DNA from: Bacteroidota bacterium
GTDB taxonomy: Bacteria > Bacteroidota > Bacteroidia > Bacteroidales > Paludibacteraceae
Length of the DNA stretch: 64,000 nt
Direction of reading: 5' to 3'
Assembly (NCBI GenBank): GCA_023391625.1
Contig: JAEWAN010000034.1
Coordinates: 310,001-374,000, forward strand
The stretch's first letter is position 1; each line of letters begins with the position of its first letter. Made by a program: the position numbers and the translations under genes. This document shows positions 55,013 through 63,258 of the stretch, piece after piece. A model generated the notes under the pieces. That model saw only the letters and a list, made by a program, of their open reading frames with translations, searched no databases and had not been told where the DNA came from.

Positions 55013-55354
55013 CTATTCCGATAAAAGCCGCTCTTTTGCCTGGGGGTTATGTATAAAGATAGCACCCACTATCACACAATCATCCAACTCATTACACTCG
55101 CCACAAGTATTAAAACCCTTTGTATTCACACATTTACGAACTTCACAATAATCACTGCAATATGCATATTTTACTCCGTCGGAACGGCAACCCATACAAT
55201 TTATGGTTTCAGCTGTAATTTCCGCTATATTATTCATTTCACTCCACTTTTTAGCTGTATTCTCTCTCAGCTCATTATCATTTCTAACAGTGGCTATACG
55301 GGCATCGCAACTTTCACAATCCAATCCGCAGCAAGCAATTAATTCCTTTTCCAT
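55013..55354 (-). CDS. DUF3795 Cys-rich protein
   Basis: 113 residues with twelve or so Cys, including ACCGLDCESCDARIAT at the N-terminus, INCMGCRSDG, YCSDYCEVRKC and CGECNELDDC, the DUF3795 pattern. It probably binds zinc or an iron-sulfur centre. It is cytoplasmic. A -7 box on the same strand at 55639-55646 leaves a leader of about 280 bases which contains a 75-codon open frame (55314-55541) overlapping this start. Confidence 0.85.
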   Translation of the reverse strand: MEKELIACCGLDCESCDARIATVRNDNELRENTAKKWSEMNNIAEITAETINCMGCRSDGVKYAYCSDYCEVRKCVNTKGFNTCGECNELDDCVIVGAIFIHNPQAKERLLSE

Positions 55355-55794
55355 TTTTCCTAAATAATAAAGTGGCTCTCTTTTCTGTAAGCATCATTCC
55401 CAAAGACAACAGATTCCGTAAAATCCCATTCCAACGAACAAAATCCGATCCGGTCATTCTTCTATATAAGATATTCAAAAAAGAGTTCGGATAATATATT
55501 TCTTCATTGAGTACCTCATAACTATATAAGTTCACTAGCATTTCATATCAATTAGAGAAAGATTATGAAATACCCATAAATATTTCTTACATACCACAAA
55601 TCTCTGCCCTCATGAAGTAACCTTACACACCAGTAAAACAAAAGTACAATATTTATTATCAAAACAATCAGAAAAACAACCGAATATCCATAAAGAAGTA
55701 AATAATATGCGGGTAGTTTTTCTATTTATATACGGATAAAAAAACAGGTTGCCTAAAATAGACAACCTGTTTGCATAATAAGACAAAAAAACGA
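55355..55794. other. gap between DUF3795 and rubrerythrin
   Basis: It contains a TACTTTTG box (minus, 55639-55646; TTG 18 bases upstream), an unassigned minus-strand open frame 55314-55541 of 75 codons that runs into the DUF3795 gene, and the rubrerythrin terminator. No family is recognised in the open frame. Confidence 0.45.
55742..55772 (-). terminator. intrinsic terminator of rubrerythrin
   Basis: AAACAGGTTG / CAACCTGTTT with an 11-base loop, followed on the minus strand by a T-run. Confidence 0.87.
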
Positions 55795-56370
55795 TTAATA
55801 GTTTTGTTTTTCTCTTTCAAAATAAGCTTGAGGATGTGCACAAGCAGGGCAAGCTCCCGGAGCTTCTTTACCTGTATGTACATAACCGCAATTGCGACAT
55901 TGCCATTGAGTTTCTTCCTCATCTTTAAATACAGTACCTTCTTCTACCCTTTTCAATAGACGGCGGTAACGTTTTTCATGTTGTTCCTCAACAGTTGCAA
56001 TCTTACGAAAAGTATTAGCAATGTTAGGAAATCCTTCCTGATCTGCAATATCTGCAAAGTTAGGATAGTCCATAGACCATTCTTCATTTTCACCCATAGC
56101 AGCAGCCAAAAGGTTTTCTGCAGTTGTGCCAATTACACCAGCAGGATAAGAAGCAGTGATTTCTACTTTACCACCTTCCAGATATTTAAAGAATTTTTTA
56201 GCATGCTCTTTTTCCTGTTCTGCAGTTTCCATGAAAATAGCAGAAATCTGTTCGTAACCTTCTTTTTTTGCAACACTTGCAAAATAAGTGTAACGCATAC
56301 GTGCCTGACTTTCACCTGCAAATGAGGTTAAAAGATTTTTTTCTGTCTGAGTGCCTTTTAAACTTTTCAT
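55795..56370 (-). CDS. rbr: rubrerythrin
   Basis: 191 residues. The ferritin-like diiron domain has the Glu/His ligands in SFAGESQARMRYTYF, METAEQEKEHAKKF and ATVEEQHEKRY; the C-terminal rubredoxin-like domain has Cys158, 161, 174 and 177 (CRNC and CPAC). It reduces hydrogen peroxide and protects anaerobes from oxidative stress. It is a single gene with its own -7 box at 56431-56438 and its own terminator. Confidence 0.96.
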   Translation of the reverse strand: MKSLKGTQTEKNLLTSFAGESQARMRYTYFASVAKKEGYEQISAIFMETAEQEKEHAKKFFKYLEGGKVEITASYPAGVIGTTAENLLAAAMGENEEWSMDYPNFADIADQEGFPNIANTFRKIATVEEQHEKRYRRLLKRVEEGTVFKDEEETQWQCRNCGYVHTGKEAPGACPACAHPQAYFEREKQNY

Positions 56371-56822
56371 TCTTTTTAATTTAGTTTGTTTGTATTGTAG
56401 TTTGTATTAATTACATTTTTAAATTCAGAACAAAAATACAATTTTATTTTTTATAAAAAAGCATCCTTCACAAAATTATTAAAAAATTTCTACATCCACC
56501 ATCAAAAACAAAAAATCATAGCCTGATTATGCAAGAAAAATACAATCTTAGAAAAATCCGAACATATAACCGGAGTACAAAGTAAAAAGAAATAACACCT
56601 ATCATCCTGTATGTTTTAATAAAACACATATCCATAAAAATCAGCTGATTAAAATAATAAAATCATCTTGTTTCCAATCGATTGACCCCCTTTTTCAGAA
56701 TACTACCCTATTAAATTTCCGATGAACTTTTAAGCAACGCACTTTGAGCTTTACAAAAACATATACCGGAAATTCTTTATCTACCTTTGTTTCTATAAAA
56801 TTAGAGTATCATAATTTATATA
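56371..56822. other. divergent gap between rubrerythrin and aldo/keto reductase
   Basis: It holds a TATTTTTG box for rbr (minus, 56431-56438) and a TACCTTTG box for the reductase (plus, 56782-56789). The middle 56460-56760 is AT-rich with no gene, repeat or clear dyad seen. Confidence 0.55.
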
Positions 56823-57683
56823 ATGAAAGGAGTAAAAACAATGAGAAATATCGTATTGAATAATGGCGTCGAAATGCCTATCTTAGGTTTTGGCGTATAT
56901 CAGGTAAAACCGGAAGAAACGGAAAATGTTGTACTGGAAGCCTTACAAGCGGGCTACCGTTCCATAGACACTGCCGCCGCTTATTATAATGAAGAAGCCG
57001 TAGGACGTGCTATCAAACAAAGCGGTATTCCCAGAGAAGAGCTTTTCATTACAACAAAATTATGGATTTGTGATGCCGGTTATGAAAGCGCCAAAAAGGC
57101 TTTTGCTGAATCACTGGAGAAACTGGGATTAGATTACCTTGACCTATACCTGATCCATCAACCGTATAATGACGTACATGGAGCCTGGAGAGCTATGGAA
57201 GAACTCTATCTGGAAGGAAAAATACGTGCTATCGGTGTTAGCAATTTTCAACCGGACCGTTTGATAGACCTCATTTTACACAATAACATAGTCCCGGCAA
57301 TTAATCAAATAGAAACCCATGTTTTCAACCAACAATTGGAAACCCAACATTTTATGGACAAATACGGCATTTATACGGAATCCTGGGGACCTTTTGCCGA
57401 AGGACGCAACAACATGTTTTCTAATAAAACATTAACATCAATTGCAGTGAGACATGATAAATCGGTAGCTCAGGTAATTCTTCGGTGGTTAATCCAGCGA
57501 AATATAATTGTTATCCCCAAGTCTATACACAGAGAAAGAATAGCTGAGAACATGAATGTATTTGATTTTGAATTAAGCCCGGAAGAAATGGAGGAAATCA
57601 AAACATTGGATACCGGTAAAACTTTATTTCTGGACCATCGCGACCCGGAAACAGTAAAAATGCTCAGTTCCATTCGTAAATAA
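56823..57683 (+). CDS. aldo/keto reductase
   Basis: 286 residues, AKR5-like. The catalytic tetrad is visible: D49 (SIDTAAAYYN), Y54 or Y55, K79 (TTKLW) and H112 (LIHQPYND), with the NADPH site IPKSIHRERIAEN near residue 240. It reduces small carbonyl compounds with NADPH. A second ATG at 56841 is preceded by AAAGGAG and could be the real start, removing six residues. It is a single gene; a terminator follows. Confidence 0.9.
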   Translation: MKGVKTMRNIVLNNGVEMPILGFGVYQVKPEETENVVLEALQAGYRSIDTAAAYYNEEAVGRAIKQSGIPREELFITTKLWICDAGYESAKKAFAESLEKLGLDYLDLYLIHQPYNDVHGAWRAMEELYLEGKIRAIGVSNFQPDRLIDLILHNNIVPAINQIETHVFNQQLETQHFMDKYGIYTESWGPFAEGRNNMFSNKTLTSIAVRHDKSVAQVILRWLIQRNIIVIPKSIHRERIAENMNVFDFELSPEEMEEIKTLDTGKTLFLDHRDPETVKMLSSIRK

Positions 57684-57895
57684 TAATATCAGAAACATTT
57701 ATAAATCATAGAAAAGCATTTCTGAATTTATAATAATCTGAAAAAATTAATCGTGAACTATTAACTTTTTGTGTGAAATAATACAGGAACTCTTACCGCT
57801 GCAGTAATATATGCCGCATGTTGATTCTCCTGCAACATTCAAAGGTTGAATAACATCCAGCTAAATAAACCGAAAAAATCATTCTGATTTCCAGT

Positions 57896-57937
57896 AATAA
57901 AACCTTATCTTCTAAAAAAAATAAGGTTTTATTTTAT
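57896..57937 (+). terminator. intrinsic terminator after the aldo/keto reductase
   Basis: AATAAAACCTTAT / ATAAGGTTTTATT, 13-bp stem and a 12-base loop, then TTTAT. Confidence 0.75.
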
Positions 57938-57994
57938 ATACTAAATTAGAAAATCCCAAATCTTTATTAAAAAACAATATATCCAAACTCAACT

Positions 57995-58033
57995 AAAAAA
58001 CAGCTGTAAACATTAGTTTTACAGCTGTTTTTT
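57995..58033. terminator. bidirectional terminator after the DUF362 gene
   Basis: AAAAAACAGCTGTAAA pairs with TTTACAGCTGTTTTTT over a 7-base loop, giving T-runs on both strands; it closes the minus-strand operon. Confidence 0.82.
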
Positions 58034-58099
58034 ACTGAAAATAAAAGTCAAACAACCGGATATTCCCGGCCATTAACCGTTGATGGATTTATAAAGATA

Positions 58100-59086
58100 T
58101 TAATCTATGTCAACCAGTTCATACTGTTGGCTTCCCAAACCGATTTTTTCTGCGTGTTCCAAAGTATGTACCCCTTTCCGGGATTCCATACGTTCAACCA
58201 AATGTATTTTTCCATGATCTTCAGAAGCATATACCAGGTCTACACAGGCTTTATCCAAAGCGACAGGATCAAGTGAAGCTAAAATACCTACATCACCCAT
58301 TTTAGGATCTTCCGGACTTGAATCGCAATCGCAATCAACGGATAAATTGTTCATCACACTAATATATAAGATATTGTCCCCACAATGGTCTGCCACAGCC
58401 TTTGCCGCCTCTGCCATGGATTCAAGAAATTGTTCCTGTGTAGGATTGCCCCAATTCGTAGTACTTGTTCCGGCAGAATGAATCAAACGTTTTCCGTTTG
58501 AAGATGCTATCCCGATTGACATATTTTTCACAGCTCCTCCAAAGCCACCCATAGCATGCCCCTTAAAGTGCGATAAAATGACTGTAAAATCATAATTAAG
58601 AAAATTCTTACCTACAATATCTTCTTTTAAATGCGTTCCACCGTACACAGGCAGACTTACCTCACCCTCTGCATCCATAATGTCAACATCAGCAATATCC
58701 ATGAAACCATGGTCACGTGCAGCTTTCAAATGAAGTTCCGTATTAGAACGATTGCCCCCATACGCCGTATTACATTCTATAATCGTTCCGTTAACCGATT
58801 GCACCAGATCTTTTATCAACTCCGGTTTCAGAAAGTTATGTCCTCCCGGTTCTCCTGTACTCACTTTTATCGCCACATTATTTCCTTTTGCCTCACGCCC
58901 CAAAGCCTGATATACACGCATAAGACCTTCCGGGTTTATTTCCTTCGTGAAATACACTTTGGGCAGTTCGTTGTCTGATGCTGTTTCCGCAGAAGCCTGT
59001 GTTTCTTTTTTCTTATCACCACTACAGCTATACATAGCAACCGGCGCTATTAAAACAAATAATAAAAACATCCATTTTTTTTTCAT
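58100..59086 (-). CDS. DUF362 lipoprotein
   Basis: 328 residues with a type II signal peptide (lipobox MYSC, Cys at about 21). Main DUF362 segments are present: KVSTGEPGGHNFLKPEL, CNTAYGGNRSNT, LSHFKGHAMGGFGGAVKN and ASLDPVALDKACVDLV. The Cys-rich DCDCDSS takes the place of the ferredoxin cluster found in many relatives. DUF362 proteins are poorly characterised. It lies 47 bases downstream of a TonB-dependent receptor and is probably cotranscribed, pointing to a surface or periplasmic role with that receptor's ligand. Confidence 0.85.
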   Translation of the reverse strand: MKKKWMFLLFVLIAPVAMYSCSGDKKKETQASAETASDNELPKVYFTKEINPEGLMRVYQALGREAKGNNVAIKVSTGEPGGHNFLKPELIKDLVQSVNGTIIECNTAYGGNRSNTELHLKAARDHGFMDIADVDIMDAEGEVSLPVYGGTHLKEDIVGKNFLNYDFTVILSHFKGHAMGGFGGAVKNMSIGIASSNGKRLIHSAGTSTTNWGNPTQEQFLESMAEAAKAVADHCGDNILYISVMNNLSVDCDCDSSPEDPKMGDVGILASLDPVALDKACVDLVYASEDHGKIHLVERMESRKGVHTLEHAEKIGLGSQQYELVDID

Positions 59087-59133
59087 ATCAAAAATATTTT
59101 AAGGTTACTAAATACAAAGATTTCAGTATTATA

Positions 59134-61008
59134 TTAAAAATTCAAATTCACCCCTCCCATAAACGCGGCACCCGGCATGGGAAAGCCAAGCATAGTTTCA
59201 TATTTCTGTGCCAACAAATTATCCCCCTTTAGGAAAAGGTCCACTCCTTTTGTCAAGCTATATGCCACACGGGCATCCAGCAATGTGTAACTGCTCGTTT
59301 TAACATCATCGCCGGTGGATAAATAAAGCCCACCGATAGCCTGTACCCCGGCACTAAGTGTAAATTTACCGGGAGTATAAACCAACCCCATATAAAATTT
59401 ATTTTCCGGGGCTCCGGTAATAGGTTTATCCATATAAAGATAGCTGTAATTGGTGTTCAGATTAAGATTATCCAATATCCGGTAATTTAAACTGAATTCT
59501 ATTCCTTTGTTGGCAAACTCACCCACATTCCTGTTTTGCGGACGGCCATCTATCTGAACCACTTCCACTATATTGTCGCCTTGAATATAAAACAAAGTAA
59601 GTTCCGCAGAAATACGATTATCCCAAAAGCCTTGCATTACTGTAAAATCATAACTTATACTACGTTCCGGAAGTAAATCTTCATTAGCCGAAGCATACAT
59701 ATACAATTCCCGCAAATTAGGCGTACGAAAACCTTTTGAAACAGAGAATTTCAAATGTGTCTGTTTGGCCGCTTTAAAAGAAATTCCGGCCTGAGGTACC
59801 CACTCCATCCCGTATAACTCATGATTTTCCAACCGCAACCCGGCATTCAATGCAAACCGCCAGATATTCTGCTGAACAAACAGGTAACCGGCCAGTTCAT
59901 AAAGCTTTACATGGTCGGCATATACCTCTGTCACCGGATTACGATATGCATTACCGCCATACAATTTAGCATCAAATCCTCCTGTCACCGTATTGCCTTT
60001 AAATAAATTCACAGCCTGATATATATTAACTCCACCCATATAATCCGTGGAATTAAATAAATACGGCCGGGGAGTTCCTCCTTCAAAATAACCGTCATTT
60101 ACAATATGTTTGCCCCAGTTATAGTAAAAATTCACAGCACCACTGGTTTTATTATATTTATTTTCAAGGGATAATCCTGACATACCCCGCAATACATCCG
60201 CCGTACCGTCAAGTATAGGCTGACTTTCCGTACCGGGATTCTGAGAATTAGATTTTGCTACGTTCACATGTCCGGTAAGTTTCCAGTGTGAAGATATGTC
60301 ATATCCAAGTTTTGCAAACCCGCCGTATGACTCAAACTCGGAATTAATCCGGTGTCCGTTTGTACGTTCATAATTACCACTCACTACTCCTGAAAAACGT
60401 CCTTTACGATACGTATCAGTCAGCGAATAACGCTGGGTGGCAAATGAACCTCCCAGTAACCTGGCTGAAAAACTGTTTCCATCTTCCACAGCCTTACGTG
60501 TAATGATATTAATCGCACCGCCCATGGCATTAGAACCATAAAGTATGGAAGCTGCCCCGCGCGAAACCTCCACATACTGTGCTTCCGAAGCCATGTAAGC
60601 ATCTGCAACAGGATGCCCGTATATGGTGGCATACTGAGGATGCCCATCTATAAGAATAAGGACACGACCTGAACTCCCGGCAAACCCACGCATATTAATA
60701 CCGCCTGCAGCACCGGTAGACGTTCCATATCCGGATATCCCCCGTGAGGTGACAAATAAGCCCGGAACATGTTTCATTAACACAGGCAGTAAATTCGTTT
60801 CTTCACTTTGCTCTATTGTCTGGCGATTTACGACTGTTACCGGAACCGGTATCATATCACGTTGCACCGGAACCCGTGAACCTGTCACCACAACTTCATC
60901 AAGATTCAACGCTTTACTGACAGAGTCCGTCCGTTCCTGAGCATAAGCAAAAAACGTCGTTATCAACAAACATAAAACAACAGTTGTAAATCTACTTGTT
61001 ATATTCAT
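59134..61008 (-). CDS. TonB-dependent outer-membrane receptor (BtuB/FepA-size)
   Basis: 624 residues. A signal peptide ends at AYAQ, then a TonB-box region, and a plug beginning DEVVVTGSRVPVQRDMIPVPV with MRGF and ILYGSNAMGGAINIITRK. The 22-strand barrel ends with GGVNLNF. It lacks the carboxypeptidase-like N-terminal domain of SusC, so it is more like vitamin B12, haem or siderophore receptors than glycan receptors. No cobalamin riboswitch is upstream. A -7 box lies at 61088-61095 and a 12-bp palindrome in the leader. Confidence 0.92.
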   Translation of the reverse strand: MNITSRFTTVVLCLLITTFFAYAQERTDSVSKALNLDEVVVTGSRVPVQRDMIPVPVTVVNRQTIEQSEETNLLPVLMKHVPGLFVTSRGISGYGTSTGAAGGINMRGFAGSSGRVLILIDGHPQYATIYGHPVADAYMASEAQYVEVSRGAASILYGSNAMGGAINIITRKAVEDGNSFSARLLGGSFATQRYSLTDTYRKGRFSGVVSGNYERTNGHRINSEFESYGGFAKLGYDISSHWKLTGHVNVAKSNSQNPGTESQPILDGTADVLRGMSGLSLENKYNKTSGAVNFYYNWGKHIVNDGYFEGGTPRPYLFNSTDYMGGVNIYQAVNLFKGNTVTGGFDAKLYGGNAYRNPVTEVYADHVKLYELAGYLFVQQNIWRFALNAGLRLENHELYGMEWVPQAGISFKAAKQTHLKFSVSKGFRTPNLRELYMYASANEDLLPERSISYDFTVMQGFWDNRISAELTLFYIQGDNIVEVVQIDGRPQNRNVGEFANKGIEFSLNYRILDNLNLNTNYSYLYMDKPITGAPENKFYMGLVYTPGKFTLSAGVQAIGGLYLSTGDDVKTSSYTLLDARVAYSLTKGVDLFLKGDNLLAQKYETMLGFPMPGAAFMGGVNLNF

Positions 61009-61061
61009 ATCATAATATCATTTTCCGTCAAAACCTTCCCAAGATACTTATATTTTATTAT

Positions 61062-61073
61062 TTATCCGGATAA
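61062..61073. promoter_or_regulatory. palindrome in the TonB-receptor leader
   Basis: TTATCCGGATAA, a perfect 12-base dyad, lies between the -7 box (TATTTTTG, minus, 61088-61095) and the receptor start at 61008. It is a candidate operator for a dimeric regulator. Confidence 0.4.
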
Positions 61074-61206
61074 CAAACAAATAAAATCAAAAATAATCTC
61101 ATAAGTATTAACCACTTACCTACCCTTTTACCCCAACATACCAATATGAGAACCATAACAGCTAACGTTATATCCTCACAAAACAGGATAGCTTCACTAA
61201 CACTAA

Positions 61207-61746
61207 TCAAACACTCCGGCCTGCCTCATATGCCTGCTGCATAGCACGGTTTTCCTTTATATCTCCTAACTCATGTACACCATGTCCCAAAATCAAACCT
61301 GCTTCACGAACATTTTCCAAACAATCAAGAAATCCCCTGAACGAAGTTATTGTTCCTTCCATAGCTTGCATATCCGCCTCGCCGGCAGTAGCAATAAGAT
61401 AAGCATCTTTATTCGTTATTTCCGTATATCTGGCTACTGTACGGTCTATAACCGTTTTAAGTTGGGCATTCATACAATAAAAATAAACCGGTGTAGCAAG
61501 CACAAGGACGTCCGCCCGAATCATTTTTTCCAATAATTCCGGCATATCATCCTTATACGCACAAACACCATTGCTCCTTTCACAAACATAACATCCGATA
61601 CAGTAATTTATCTTTTTATCCCGAAGAAAAACCTTCTCAACCTCGTGTTCGGCTTCCTTAGCACCCAACGCAAACTGATCGCAAAGGGTATCGGAATTCC
61701 CCCCACGACGAGGGGAAGCCGACAATATCAATACCTTTTTACTCAT
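61207..61746 (-). CDS. flavodoxin-fold NAD(P)H-dependent reductase (iron-sulfur flavoprotein-like)
   Basis: 179 residues. FMN-binding ILSASPRRGGNSDTL at residues 6-20 and TPVYFYCMNAQLK (about 85-97) give the flavodoxin-like fold. A Cys cluster YCIGCYVCERSNGVC (about 48-62) resembles the compact motif of iron-sulfur flavoproteins. It is cytoplasmic. It lies 21 bases after the alcohol dehydrogenase gene and is probably cotranscribed. Confidence 0.87.
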   Translation of the reverse strand: MSKKVLILSASPRRGGNSDTLCDQFALGAKEAEHEVEKVFLRDKKINYCIGCYVCERSNGVCAYKDDMPELLEKMIRADVLVLATPVYFYCMNAQLKTVIDRTVARYTEITNKDAYLIATAGEADMQAMEGTITSFRGFLDCLENVREAGLILGHGVHELGDIKENRAMQQAYEAGRSV

Positions 61747-61767
61747 TATAATCCTTTTTTATTAATC

Positions 61768-62949
61768 TTATTTATATGCAGCCTTGTATATAGAAATGCA
61801 ATCCTCAACGCTAAGAGAATAACGGTCGGCAGCAAACAATCCACCCATGGTTTCCTGTGCGTTCACCGCAAGAGCCTCAAATTCATCCGACATTATACCG
61901 AAGTCCGACATTTTTAAACCGTCAACCCCACACTCTTCCTGAAGTTTCATCAAAACAGTAATAAAGTCCATCGGCTTTGTAGCATTTTCCATTCCCATAG
62001 CCTGTGCCATACGTATAAAACGCTCGTCAGCCACCTGTTTTTCAATAAAAAATGTAAAATATGCCTTGCTCAACATAATAAGCCCGGCACCATGAGGCAA
62101 TTCCTGGTGAAAGGCAGACATAGCATGCTCGAGTGAATGTTGACTGGAAGTAACACCCACCTCCATGGCATATCCGGACAAAGTATTACCAAACGCCACT
62201 CTGGTACGGGCCTCAACATCATTTCCGTCCTTCACGGCTCTACCCAAATTACGTCCTACATTTTCAATAGCCGTAATAGCAAACATATCGCTCATACAGT
62301 TAGCATACTTCGTAATATAAGCTTCCACACTATGGAAAAGGGCATCAAATCCCTGATAAGCCGTAAAATGAGGAGGAACGCTAAGCATTAATTCCGGATC
62401 TACTATAGAGAGATACGGAAAAGTTTCTTCTGTTCCAATTCCTATTTTTTCATGGGTTTCCCCATTGGTAATAACACCCCATTTATCTGCTTCAGAACCG
62501 GTTCCAGCCGTGGTAGTAATGGCAACAATAGGTAAAGGTTTACGGGTGTACGGCTTCCCCTTTCCTGTACCGGAATCTACATAATCCCACAAATCACCAT
62601 CATTAACAGCCATAAGAGAAATCGCTTTTGATGCATCCATCACACTACCCCCGCCAAGAGCTACCACAAAATCACAGTTATTTTCCCTGGCAAGCGCAGC
62701 CCCTGCCATAACTGTTGTCTTCAACGGATTAGCCTCAATTTTATCAAATAAGATATAATCTACTCCCGCCATATTCAATTGTTCTTCCACACGAGCCAGA
62801 TAACCATTCGCTTTAGTTGATTTTCCATTTGATATGACTAACAGCGCTTTTTTACCCGGCATAGCGTATGTACTAAGCTTATTAAGCTGTCCCGCACCGA
62901 AAAAAAGACGGGTAGGTACATAAAACATAAAATCTTTATTCGTTTCCAT
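61768..62949 (-). CDS. iron-containing alcohol dehydrogenase (BdhA/YqhD-like)
   Basis: 393 residues from METNKDFMFYVPTRLFFG; an in-frame ATG 18 codons earlier precedes the promoter box at 62993-63000 and is rejected. The NAD(P) site is ALGGGSVMDASK, and metal ligands lie in GFDALFHSVEAYI and in HSLEHAMSAFHQELPHGAGL. This is the butanol dehydrogenase branch of group III ADHs, reducing aldehydes with NADPH. It is first in an operon with the flavoprotein, with an AraC gene upstream on the same strand. Confidence 0.92.
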   Translation of the reverse strand: METNKDFMFYVPTRLFFGAGQLNKLSTYAMPGKKALLVISNGKSTKANGYLARVEEQLNMAGVDYILFDKIEANPLKTTVMAGAALARENNCDFVVALGGGSVMDASKAISLMAVNDGDLWDYVDSGTGKGKPYTRKPLPIVAITTTAGTGSEADKWGVITNGETHEKIGIGTEETFPYLSIVDPELMLSVPPHFTAYQGFDALFHSVEAYITKYANCMSDMFAITAIENVGRNLGRAVKDGNDVEARTRVAFGNTLSGYAMEVGVTSSQHSLEHAMSAFHQELPHGAGLIMLSKAYFTFFIEKQVADERFIRMAQAMGMENATKPMDFITVLMKLQEECGVDGLKMSDFGIMSDEFEALAVNAQETMGGLFAADRYSLSVEDCISIYKAAYK

Positions 62950-62992
62950 AATCTCTTTATTTAAAAATTCAACATCTTTTACTGAAACAAGA

Positions 62993-63000
62993 CAAAAATA
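62993..63000 (-). promoter_or_regulatory. -7 promoter box of the alcohol dehydrogenase operon
   Basis: TATTTTTG on the minus strand, about 44 bases before the ATG at 62949. Confidence 0.5.
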
Positions 63001-63175
63001 CAAAACCTGTTCAAGCTTAATGTTGTTTTAAGGCTCATTTTTTTTATTTCTCCAGCTCAAACATCTCTTCCTTATTACTCGACCCTTATTCAATCATACG
63101 ACATAAAAACAGTTTTTTCAAAATTAAAAATCTTCTGTTTATTACCAACAAATAACAACGCAGAAATAAAAAACA

Positions 63176-63203
63176 AGCCTTACAGAAGATTCTCCATAAG
63201 GCT
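63176..63203 (-). terminator. intrinsic terminator of the AraC gene
   Basis: AGCCTTA / TAAGGCT, 7-bp stem with a partly paired loop (AGA/TCT), followed on the minus strand by TTGTTTTTT. Confidence 0.65.
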
Positions 63204-63258
63204 CAAAAACAAATTGTTATAAAGTTCAAACAAGGATATTGCCGTTAGATAGTTTGTT

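Larger units (their letters stand above)
57684..58099. other. convergent gap between aldo/keto reductase and DUF362 genes
   Basis: It carries two intrinsic terminators (annotated separately) and otherwise no feature I could recognise. Confidence 0.6.

Noticed and set aside
61009..61206. Cobalamin riboswitch upstream of the TonB receptor
   Set aside because: The B12-box and the expected G/C-rich core are absent and the leader is short and AT-rich.
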